Source: an uncultured Bacteroidales bacterium
GTDB taxonomy: Bacteria; Bacteroidota; Bacteroidia; Bacteroidales; UBA932
Length of the DNA stretch: 64,000 bases
NCBI GenBank assembly: GCA_934695325.1
Contig: CAKUVD010000003.1
Location: 137,389 to 201,388 of the forward strand
Reading direction: 5' to 3'
Shown: in pieces, positions 53,283 to 61,699 of the stretch
Layout of the letters: each line of letters starts with the position of its first letter
How positions within the stretch are numbered: position 1 is the stretch's first letter
Notes under the pieces: generated by a model
Told to the model about the DNA's origin: nothing
Databases searched by the model: none
The model's input: the letters and a program-made list of their open reading frames with translations, nothing else
Position numbers and translations under genes: made by a program

Positions 53283-55322
53283 TTATTTCTGGCATTCATA
53301 GAAATGAAGCTCGCCGAACGAGATTCTCTGTCTGTTGAAGTAGTTCCAAGTCCTCGTTATGACAATGCGGACATAACGGACTTTCGGAGCATCGATGTCT
53401 GCAGCGAACTCGTGTCCGTTGGCAGCAGCCTCATAATCCTCGGCTGTCGGTATGGCATCATCGACGCATCCCTCATCATACCAGAAGCAGGTTGTCGTCT
53501 TTCCTGAAGGACGCTGCACAGAGCAGTCCGCAAGCTTCGTCCAGCTTCCGTCTGTCCTCCAAGTACCCTTGAGAGGATCCCATTTCGCAGCATTGTCCAC
53601 ATCAGAAGGAACCGAAGCAGAGCCCCAGACTTCGAACGTACGAGGATTATATGCACCATAAGCCCAATACGACTCGTTTGACGCAGTGCCGCCGCCGTCA
53701 CGCAGAGGCTTTGATGCTGTTCCGCCATAACGTCCCCAGACCACAAGGCTCGACAAGTTCTTCTCTGAGCCAAGGTCAAGGGTGAGGACGACAGGATGCT
53801 CCAGGATATAGCCTACAGTACCGCCATTTCCTGCACCGGTCGTATGCCACATATTCAGATGGTTGGAAGTGATGCCGTCGAAAAGCATACTGAACGGGAA
53901 GGAGGCATTGTAGTTGCCCATATCGCCATAGAGAATGCCTTCGTTATCGGCAGCATTAGGCCAATGTGCACAGTCCGCCAGAGGAACCTGTGAATAAGAA
54001 GGGACGAATACAGTCCCTGAACTCTTCACGAGAACAGGATCAAGAGCATTCTCCACAGGAAGGAAGCGAGAGTAGAGACTCACTTCAGAACCAAGCTTCA
54101 GCTCACCGTCAGGAATCAGTGTAACAAGGCTTCCGTCCTTGAATTCCATAGTATATTTTTCCGAGCCGTCAGGCGAGAGATATTCGACGTATGAGCCTTC
54201 TCTTCTGCTATCGACAGTATTTGCAAGGGAAATATAGACACCCTCACGGAAGAGACCGTAGATTTCAGGAACTGGAGTGGTGAATGTTCCGGCCAACTTC
54301 TCAGAATCATAAACCTGTGCCAAGACCTTCACAGCATCAGACTTGCCGCCGAAGCCGTCCACACTCACGAGCGAAATCTCGGTGTCGCCCTCCGGCAAAT
54401 CCGTCAAGATGATGTCATACGAATCAACATCTTCATTAATCGCAACCTCCCGAGTCATATTTCCGAAAGAGACTTCGACCTTCTCTGTACGAGGATCCGT
54501 CACCTTCCATACGACCTTCGCCCTTTTGTTTCCCGGATAGGCCTCAGCATCTGATACCGCCGCTATGCCTTCAGCTCCAAGCCTTACGAATCTAATCTGA
54601 CGGTATTCGCTTTCCGCAGGAATCTCGCTTGTATTGGAGACCACTCTCCAGCGCAAAGACACCAGCGGCGAATCCGGAAGATAGTTGGAGATGAGTCCGT
54701 TAAGCGCAAGCGATTCCAACGTATATGATGTACTGCGGATATCTGAGCAGGCGGCAGGCACCGGAAGTTCAGCGTCACCGGAATAAGGCTTGAACTGGAG
54801 AGAATAAGACTCCACGCCCTCGACAGGGCTCCAGCTGAAATCAACAGAACTTATATTGTTCATATCAATGAGAGCCTTGTCCGCAGGAGCTGCGTCCTCT
54901 ATAGCTATCGCCTTGGACTCAAGTCTCTTGAACTTAATCGGTCTGAAAACTGAGCAATCAGTCACAGAAGCATCTTTAGGCTCGATTCTCCAATACACTG
55001 TCGCCTCCTGTCTCGAGTAGTAGCCCCACTCTGAAAGCAGAGCATCTACATCGGAAGTCTCAAGTTCTTTCTTGAATTCGGAAGGAGCAAGTTCAAACGA
55101 CTTGGTGACATTACCTCGTGAATCAGCTGAAATGACTAGGTCGCAGCCGTCTTTAAGAACTCCTGAAACCTGCCATTTAAACAAAGCGCCGCCATCCTGA
55201 AGGTCGAAGTAGGCATCAGGCTCAGGAGACAGCAGCCTGACGGCATTGACACGTCCGTCTTCAAACCTAGCGCAAGAGGCAAGGGAGAGGAGAGCGGACA
55301 AAAGCATTATTGTTTTTTTCAT
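53283..55322 (-). CDS. SusE-like/discoidin-like surface glycan-binding lipoprotein A
   Basis: A 679-residue lipoprotein with cysteine at residue 17 (LASC). Domain order equals that of the paralogue at 51,198: two SusE-like domains (LLSPEPDAYFDLQDG, AAPADKALIDMNN), a DUF4998-like domain (YPGNKRAKVVWKVTDPRT) and a C-terminal F5/8 type C domain (CAHWPNAADN, MLFDGITSNH, MWHTTG, LTLDLGSEKN, TFEVWGSAS). Its start codon overlaps the end of the metallo-beta-lactamase gene by four bases (ATGA). It likely recruits a glycan for SusCD together with its paralogue. Confidence 0.87.
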   Translation of the reverse strand: MKKTIMLLSALLSLASCARFEDGRVNAVRLLSPEPDAYFDLQDGGALFKWQVSGVLKDGCDLVISADSRGNVTKSFELAPSEFKKELETSDVDALLSEWGYYSRQEATVYWRIEPKDASVTDCSVFRPIKFKRLESKAIAIEDAAPADKALIDMNNISSVDFSWSPVEGVESYSLQFKPYSGDAELPVPAACSDIRSTSYTLESLALNGLISNYLPDSPLVSLRWRVVSNTSEIPAESEYRQIRFVRLGAEGIAAVSDAEAYPGNKRAKVVWKVTDPRTEKVEVSFGNMTREVAINEDVDSYDIILTDLPEGDTEISLVSVDGFGGKSDAVKVLAQVYDSEKLAGTFTTPVPEIYGLFREGVYISLANTVDSRREGSYVEYLSPDGSEKYTMEFKDGSLVTLIPDGELKLGSEVSLYSRFLPVENALDPVLVKSSGTVFVPSYSQVPLADCAHWPNAADNEGILYGDMGNYNASFPFSMLFDGITSNHLNMWHTTGAGNGGTVGYILEHPVVLTLDLGSEKNLSSLVVWGRYGGTASKPLRDGGGTASNESYWAYGAYNPRTFEVWGSASVPSDVDNAAKWDPLKGTWRTDGSWTKLADCSVQRPSGKTTTCFWYDEGCVDDAIPTAEDYEAAANGHEFAADIDAPKVRYVRIVITRTWNYFNRQRISFGELHFYECQK

Positions 55323-56596
55323 TTCTCGAGATACTTGATGTTAGACTTGTAGGAAACAGGATAGTCTTTTTCCTTGGCATCAAGCACATAGACCTGATAT
55401 GCCGTGCCGCCTTTATATACCCTGATTACGATATGACCGACCCCCTTGAATGAACTGAACGCATTCCCAAGATGTTTTTTAGGGCCGTCGCTCGTCACAT
55501 ATACTTCCCTCTCGCCCGGCCACACCATATCACTGGTCATATTCGCCAACGTAGATGAATACGGATGCTCTATGTGGTTCGACATCACGGCGATGACCTG
55601 AGGCCTCATATTCTTGAGGAACTCTGCGGTGGTAGACTCTTTCCATCCGTGGTGGTCAGGGGTGAGTGCCGTCACAGGACCTGCAAGCTCGCTCACCGGG
55701 ATCTCGAAGTTCCTTTCCGTAGATTGGTACTGTGAAAGATTCTTCCCAGGGAGATCCCCACCATTGAAATAGGAGAATTTTCCGTATGTCATCTTGATCG
55801 CGCAGCTGTTCATATTCTCATCGAACTTCTCGGTATCACCTGAATACATCTTCTTTTTGGCGACGCCCCTTCCTGTCCATATCTCGCCGTTGGCGCAGAG
55901 GTTGCGCACCTCGAATTCAGGATATTCCGAAGGCTTATGTACCAGTACGAACTGATCGTTCCTTCCGACGCCGAACTGCTCGGCCTTCATACCCTTCCCG
56001 TTCTGGTACTTAATGAACATCTTATAGTCCTGGAATAGCGGGAACTCCTGTTCAATCTTCTTCGTGGACGGGAAGTCATAGTTCGGATACGCCCTGTCTA
56101 CAAGCTTATTGATCTTGACTTTCTCACCTACCATCGTAAGACCTGACAGATAATAGCCGTGCGCTCCATCGACGCCGAGAGTCTTGCATCCTACGTGATC
56201 TGAATGGAAATGTGTTATCCACGCATAGTCAAGCACGCCCGGTGACGGCAGTCCTACAGAGAAATGGTTGATGTAGTCAGCAATCCACTCACCCACAGTC
56301 TTGCTCCTGTCAGGAAGACGATCGCAGTCCGAAGATCCGTATGCGTCGCCGACATCACCGGCATCCTGAAGCATCGTAGTGCCGTCAGGCATAACGACGA
56401 ACACGCAGTCGCCCTTTCCTGTCGCGATATGGTGAATATCCATATATCCCTCTTCCCATTCCGGAAGATAAGTCTTGTCACTGTCAGGCCCGTCCGGGCT
56501 GTCCGGGGTATGTCCGCCCTTCCCGCTGCAGGAAACGACGAGAAGAGGCATAAGAGCCGTACAAAGAATGGTAATGTGTTTAATGCTATTTTTCAT
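55319..56596 (-). CDS. ComEC/Rec2-like metallo-beta-lactamase-fold lipoprotein
   Basis: A 425-residue protein from the ATG at 56,596 (MKNSIKHITILCTAL); the longer form would start at 56,605. The lipobox VVSC is near residue 24. The MBL domain begins MDIHHIATGKGDCVFVV and holds WITHFHSDHVGCK (metal ligands HxHxDH) and later TALTPDHHGW and MSNHIEHP, as in ComEC-type MBL domains. It lies between susD and a SusE-like gene, where a glycan-binding or glycan-cleaving protein is usual, so a role on the imported substrate is suspected. The reaction is unknown. Its start overlaps the susD end by about 11 bases. Confidence 0.85.
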   Translation of the reverse strand: MKNSIKHITILCTALMPLLVVSCSGKGGHTPDSPDGPDSDKTYLPEWEEGYMDIHHIATGKGDCVFVVMPDGTTMLQDAGDVGDAYGSSDCDRLPDRSKTVGEWIADYINHFSVGLPSPGVLDYAWITHFHSDHVGCKTLGVDGAHGYYLSGLTMVGEKVKINKLVDRAYPNYDFPSTKKIEQEFPLFQDYKMFIKYQNGKGMKAEQFGVGRNDQFVLVHKPSEYPEFEVRNLCANGEIWTGRGVAKKKMYSGDTEKFDENMNSCAIKMTYGKFSYFNGGDLPGKNLSQYQSTERNFEIPVSELAGPVTALTPDHHGWKESTTAEFLKNMRPQVIAVMSNHIEHPYSSTLANMTSDMVWPGEREVYVTSDGPKKHLGNAFSSFKGVGHIVIRVYKGGTAYQVYVLDAKEKDYPVSYKSNIKYLEK

Positions 56597-58322
56597 CCCA
56601 GCCATAGTTTTGTTTAAGATTCGAGTTCAACTGAAGGTCTTCAAGCGGAAGCGGATAGAGATAGTCTCTCTCTTCAGACCAGCTTCTCCTGATGTCTGCA
56701 TTGACAATTATTTCTCCGGAATTTCCATTTGAGAGGGTAAGAGAGCCTATGTTTGCATACTGGCACTTGCCGACGTGCGCAGGCTCGCTGCCAGAATAGA
56801 TGCAGAGATCGTTCGTTCCGTCATGGTCGAAGTCAATGTAGCCTTCTCCGGCGATATACATTCCTCGAGACGGTTTGGTGAACTTCTGTCCTTCCTTCCA
56901 GCGGACTATGTCATAGTATCTGAGTCCCTCAAGATACAGTTCCACCCTGCGCTCACGCCTTATTTCGAGAATAAGGCCTTGGTTTCCCCCGGCAGGAAGA
57001 TTTGTGTAAAGCCCGGCCAGATAAGGATCAGGATGCGTGTTAGAATATGCGATGTCCAGGTTAGGCATCCCGACTCTATCCCGGAGGAGCTTAATTGTTC
57101 TGTCAATGTCGGACTGCTGGATAGTCCCCAGCTCAGCCTTGGCCTCGGCAAGATTCAGAAGCACCTCTGAGTATCTGATATACGGGAAAGCATTGGTTCC
57201 ATTGACCGTAGTGACGTTCGTCACATACTTTGAAAGCTGATAGCCAGTCGTCGTAGAATTGAAGTCAGGCTGAAGTCTTTCCGTCTGGTTCGGATAAGTG
57301 TAATTCTGCGTCCGGATGGTCTGAGAAAGCCTCGGATCTCTGTTCTGTGTAGAATTGAAGAAATCCTCCATAGCATACCCGTCCTTGTCGGTATAGCGTG
57401 TCCCGTCAGCACAGAGATAGGAAAGGAAGGCATCCCTAGGCATACTCGGATGACCATTAGACGCTCCCTGTATGTGAAGGTTAAGATAATGATTCCGGCT
57501 GAGGCTGGCATTGTATGTCTTTGCGAGGATAAATTCGTTGAAAGGAACATCCACAAGAAACATCTCTCCGTATGCCGAATTTTTGGTCGAGGTATGGACG
57601 TGATATACGCCGCTCTTCATAAGGCGTTCCGACGCATCGACGCAGTCTTCGAGACATTTTTTCCAGCCTTCATAGTCTCGGTACTTTCTGAACGTGCCTT
57701 CAAACAATCCCACGCGGGACTTGAATGCCATAGCCGTATATCTGGAAATCGTGCAAGGATCCACAACCGAAGGAGCATTCTCGATGGCATAGTCCAGATC
57801 CTCTATTATTTTTTCATAGATAAGAGAACGGCTGTCGCGCGGTTTGGTAAGCGCTTCCACATCGTGCTGCCCTATCACCTTGTCATACCACGGAAGATCA
57901 CCGAAGCGCTGCATCATCGTGAAGTAGAAATACGCTCTCCAGAATCTGGCGACTCCGTCATACATTTTACGTATAGATGCGTCCCCGCAACGATATGAGT
58001 TCTCAAGGAAGAAATTAATGTTTCTGAGAGCCGCCCAGTCCCAACCGCCTCCAGATCCCGGAGTAGTGCGAAGACCTGTAAACTCTGTCGGGACGGTCGT
58101 GGAGGCGATGTCGTCACCCTGGCACACAGCTGTAACGACAGACTCGGCTCCAGGAAGAGCAGAATAAAAGCTCCGGCAATATGTCTCAAGCTCGGAAGCA
58201 TTCGTGAAGAATGTTTCCTGTGACACTTCAGACTTAGGATACCTTTCCAGAAAGTCGTCGTTGCAGGATGTCATAAGCAGCACTGAAGCCGCAAAAAATA
58301 TGTTGCTGATATATTTTTTCAT
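56586..58322 (-). CDS. susD: SusD/RagB-family outer-membrane glycan-binding lipoprotein
   Basis: A 578-residue lipoprotein with cysteine at residue 20 (LMTSC), then NDDF. The N-terminal SusD-like region has FLERYPKSEVSQETFF and the RAYFYFTMMQRFGDLP motif typical of RagB/SusD TPR helices. The C-terminal RagB domain has EIRRERRVELYLEGLRYYDIVRW. It is the lid of the SusC barrel and binds the substrate before import. The start lies 12 bases after the susC stop codon. The symbol names the family, not a starch substrate. Confidence 0.96.
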   Translation of the reverse strand: MKKYISNIFFAASVLLMTSCNDDFLERYPKSEVSQETFFTNASELETYCRSFYSALPGAESVVTAVCQGDDIASTTVPTEFTGLRTTPGSGGGWDWAALRNINFFLENSYRCGDASIRKMYDGVARFWRAYFYFTMMQRFGDLPWYDKVIGQHDVEALTKPRDSRSLIYEKIIEDLDYAIENAPSVVDPCTISRYTAMAFKSRVGLFEGTFRKYRDYEGWKKCLEDCVDASERLMKSGVYHVHTSTKNSAYGEMFLVDVPFNEFILAKTYNASLSRNHYLNLHIQGASNGHPSMPRDAFLSYLCADGTRYTDKDGYAMEDFFNSTQNRDPRLSQTIRTQNYTYPNQTERLQPDFNSTTTGYQLSKYVTNVTTVNGTNAFPYIRYSEVLLNLAEAKAELGTIQQSDIDRTIKLLRDRVGMPNLDIAYSNTHPDPYLAGLYTNLPAGGNQGLILEIRRERRVELYLEGLRYYDIVRWKEGQKFTKPSRGMYIAGEGYIDFDHDGTNDLCIYSGSEPAHVGKCQYANIGSLTLSNGNSGEIIVNADIRRSWSEERDYLYPLPLEDLQLNSNLKQNYGWDEK

Positions 58323-58334
58323 ACTATCAATGGA

Positions 58335-61300
58335 TTAGAAAGAAATCGTAGCACCGACAGACCAGGTCCGGCTCATAGGATAAGTCCTCGCGTCACCCGA
58401 ATAAGTCTCCTCAGGATCAATGTACTTTGTCTTGAGGGCCGACCAAGTGAAGATGTTCTCGCCGCTGGCGAATACCCTTATATTCGAGATGCCTATGCGC
58501 TTTGTAAGCTTAGGATCTATCGTATAGCCGATAGTGGCGTTCCTGAGCTTGCAATATGCCGCATTCTGGAGGTACATATTGTTGGCCCTGCCCAACTCGT
58601 AGCTTACAAGGTATCCCTGCAAGCGAGGGAAATATGCGTTCTTATTATCCTCAGACCATACTTTATCCTCGAAATTTGAAGGAATGAATGAGGCATAAGG
58701 CCTTGAATATGGGCCCCAGAACATTTCAGTCTCGTTAGTAGGATACCAATCTCTGCGTCCTATTCCCTGGAAGAAGAGATAGATGTCGAATCCGAAGTAA
58801 GAAGCAGTCAAGGTCACGCCATAGGAATATCTCGGCGTACTGTTTCCGATAAGACGCCTGTCACCCGGATCGTCAAGAGTGTTCGAGCCATAGTTGATGA
58901 CGCCATCACCATTCAGGTCAAGAATCTTGATATCTCCGGCGTAGTATCCCGGCACCTCGCGTCCCTGAATGTTACGGGTATTGACCCTGGAGGTGTATTC
59001 CTGCGCCTCTTCATCGGTCTTGAAGAACCCGTCATATACAAATCCCCAGATTTCACCGATCTTCTGGCCGACGCGATACTGGCTCAGGAGATTCGTCGGA
59101 TTGTCGAACTTGGTGATTTCCGCCTGATAGTCGGACAGAATGCCCTTGACGCTGTATGAGAACGGATATGAACCGATCTTGAATGTGTCGCGCCATCCGA
59201 GAGACAGCTCAAAGCCTCTCGTGCGGAGATCCGCCGCATTTTCCTTAGGCTCACTGGCTCCGAAGACATTCGGAAGCTGAGCGCCTGTGGTAAGCATACC
59301 GGTAGTCGCCCTCTGATAGACATCGGCGCTGAAATTGAGTCTGTTGGCGAACATATCCAAATCTAGCCCCAAGTTATGCGTAGTAGCGACTTCCCAAGTC
59401 AAGTTGTCTGCGACAGGGGCAGGACTTGACGTCTGCTTGTGGATATTTCCCGAGCTGTCAAGCCACGATGAGTCGTTGATGCTCATTGAAGAGATATATG
59501 CGTACTGGGACACATCCTGATTTCCAAGCGAGCCATACGAATATCTGATCTTAATGTTGTCGAAATACTTCTTGAGAGGTTTCATAAAAGGCTCCTCGCT
59601 TATGCGATAACCAGCAGAGAATGAAGGGAAGAAAGCAAAACGGGAATTCTTAGGGAATCTCGAAGAGCCATCATAACGTCCGCTCAATTCCAAAAGATAA
59701 CGTCCGCCATAATCGTATGTCACACGCCCGAATGCTCCCCTGAGGGCATAATCCCACTGGGTTCCGAAGAGTCTCGGAGTACCGGTCGCAAGCGATAGGT
59801 CATTCAGAGAGTCTGAAAGGAGCGCTGTGTTGGATGACGTTATGTTCTTATAGACCACGCTTTCCTGGTTAAATCCGGCCATCGCTCCGACGTGGTGCTT
59901 ACCGAAAGTCCTGTCGAAATTCGCATAAACATTGATGATGTTGCTGATGTGACGCGAATTTCTCTCCGTAAGCTGGTTACGGGAAAGGGCATCCCAGTTC
60001 CAGGTCACGAGTTCGCCGACATTGAGCGAATATTGCACCGGAACGGAACGATAGTATCTGTCGAAATTCTCCTGCTTGAAGGTGTAGTTGGCGATAATGT
60101 CCAACCCTTCGACAATCTTGACATTGCCCTGAAAAGTCGTCTGGAATTCACTCCTGTTCTCTCGGCCCTTGCTCTTGCCGTTCTCTTGAATGGCGTGCAT
60201 ACCGAAGCCTATCGTATAGTTCGACATACCGGAGTTTCCCGTCAGAGTTCCATCTGGATTGAACGGTACATACTGTGGGTGATAATGGTAGTAAGGTGAA
60301 TAGAACTGGGCATCAGAGGAGCCTATGACATCATTGCCACTCGGCGTATAGCTCTGGTTAAAGCCCTTCCAAGTGTAAGAACTTTTGAAAAATTTAGTAG
60401 TGTTGCTGATGTTAAGCCACTTTGTGACATCCGTACCGATTTTGGAGAGCACGGAGTATCGTTTTTCCATATCAGGAGCAATCCTGAACACGCCTGTCTC
60501 ATTCGAGTAACTTCCGGAAAGGAGATATGACACTCCCTTCGTCTTCCCCGAGACGCTGAAATCGTGGGACATTTTCGGCCTGGCCTTGGAATAGAAATAG
60601 TTGAACCAGTCAAAGTTTCCATAGTAGGCGTAACGATCCTTGCCCGCTACATTTTCAATGGTCACCCACGGCCTGTCAGGATTCTCGACTTTGTCGCCAC
60701 GACGGATATACATCTCATTCCACTGCGCTTCTGTGTAATGGAAAAGATGCGTTCCCTTATTGTTATAGAAGGCCTGGTCGTTGATTTTGGCATTGTCATA
60801 CCCAGTAGTGATGAAATCGGTAGACGTAGCGTGCGTGGACCATCCGAAATTACAGGAATAGTTCACATTCACAGTGCCTTCCTTGGCGTTCTTCGTAGTC
60901 ACAAGGATGACGCCGAATGCCGCTCTGGCGCCATAGACTGCGGAAGCCGAGGCATCCTTGAGGACTGAGATGCTCTCGACATCATTTATGTTCACCCTGT
61001 CGATTTCGCCAGGAACGCCATCAATGAGGACAAGCGGGGAGCCGCCATTGATGGAAGTGGTGCCTCGTATGTTGAGGGTTCCGCTCGTTCCTGGCTTACC
61101 GGAACTGAATGTGACATTAAGGTTAGGCACCTGTCCCTGAAGAGCCTGTGTCATCTTGTTTATAGGACGATCCACCATCTCCTCTGCAGTAATCTGGCTC
61201 ACGGCACCTGTCACGTTCACCTTTTTCTGAACGCCGTAGCCGATGACCATGACCTCATCAAGAATGTTATTTTCCTTTAATTCCACTGTAAGAGCCTTAG

Positions 61301-61562
61301 CGCCGTCAGCCTGAACCTCGGCAGGCGCAAAGCCAATGTAAGAAATGGAGAGACTGACAGGAACCTTGTCCACTTCGAGGACGAAGTTTCCGTCAATGTC
61401 AGTAGTCGTACCCTTATGGGTCCCAGTGATCAGGACTCCCGCCCCTATGAGCGGCTCGCCCTTGCTGTCAACTACTTTTCCCGTGACAGTCTTCACTTGA
61501 GCCGTCATCACAAAGGCTGAAATCAGCACCATCAACAGGGAGATTGTTGTTTTCTTTAGCAT
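58335..61562 (-). CDS. susC: SusC/RagA-family TonB-dependent outer-membrane transporter
   Basis: A 1,075-residue protein with a signal peptide (MLKKTTISLLMVLISAFVMTAQ). A CarboxypepD_reg-like domain follows (VTGKVVDSKGEPLIGAGVLI). The plug has the SusC signature VLKDASASAVYGARAAFGVILVTT and the DEVMVIGYGVQKK TonB-box-like region. The rest is a 22-strand beta-barrel that ends with the aromatic ATISF. It imports oligosaccharides across the outer membrane with TonB-ExbBD energy. No STN domain is seen at the N-terminus, so ECF sigma/anti-sigma signalling through this protein is unlikely. It starts the large PUL operon. Confidence 0.97.
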   Translation of the reverse strand: MLKKTTISLLMVLISAFVMTAQVKTVTGKVVDSKGEPLIGAGVLITGTHKGTTTDIDGNFVLEVDKVPVSLSISYIGFAPAEVQADGAKALTVELKENNILDEVMVIGYGVQKKVNVTGAVSQITAEEMVDRPINKMTQALQGQVPNLNVTFSSGKPGTSGTLNIRGTTSINGGSPLVLIDGVPGEIDRVNINDVESISVLKDASASAVYGARAAFGVILVTTKNAKEGTVNVNYSCNFGWSTHATSTDFITTGYDNAKINDQAFYNNKGTHLFHYTEAQWNEMYIRRGDKVENPDRPWVTIENVAGKDRYAYYGNFDWFNYFYSKARPKMSHDFSVSGKTKGVSYLLSGSYSNETGVFRIAPDMEKRYSVLSKIGTDVTKWLNISNTTKFFKSSYTWKGFNQSYTPSGNDVIGSSDAQFYSPYYHYHPQYVPFNPDGTLTGNSGMSNYTIGFGMHAIQENGKSKGRENRSEFQTTFQGNVKIVEGLDIIANYTFKQENFDRYYRSVPVQYSLNVGELVTWNWDALSRNQLTERNSRHISNIINVYANFDRTFGKHHVGAMAGFNQESVVYKNITSSNTALLSDSLNDLSLATGTPRLFGTQWDYALRGAFGRVTYDYGGRYLLELSGRYDGSSRFPKNSRFAFFPSFSAGYRISEEPFMKPLKKYFDNIKIRYSYGSLGNQDVSQYAYISSMSINDSSWLDSSGNIHKQTSSPAPVADNLTWEVATTHNLGLDLDMFANRLNFSADVYQRATTGMLTTGAQLPNVFGASEPKENAADLRTRGFELSLGWRDTFKIGSYPFSYSVKGILSDYQAEITKFDNPTNLLSQYRVGQKIGEIWGFVYDGFFKTDEEAQEYTSRVNTRNIQGREVPGYYAGDIKILDLNGDGVINYGSNTLDDPGDRRLIGNSTPRYSYGVTLTASYFGFDIYLFFQGIGRRDWYPTNETEMFWGPYSRPYASFIPSNFEDKVWSEDNKNAYFPRLQGYLVSYELGRANNMYLQNAAYCKLRNATIGYTIDPKLTKRIGISNIRVFASGENIFTWSALKTKYIDPEETYSGDARTYPMSRTWSVGATISF

Positions 61563-61606
61563 AACCTTATTAGTTTATGTATTAATCCAATGTGGATAAA
61601 CCTCCG

Positions 61607-61614
61607 CAAAATTA
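61607..61614 (-). promoter_or_regulatory. Putative -7 element upstream of susC
   Basis: The minus strand reads TAATTTTG, 45 bases before the susC ATG in an AT-rich 137-bp gap. No convincing -33 box, as expected for an activated promoter. Confidence 0.4.
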
Positions 61615-61699
61615 TATAAATTATATATGAAATGACTTATCCAGTCTATTTTCCTTTATATTTCCGTTAAAAATTACAGTATCTACAAAAATCAGGGAA

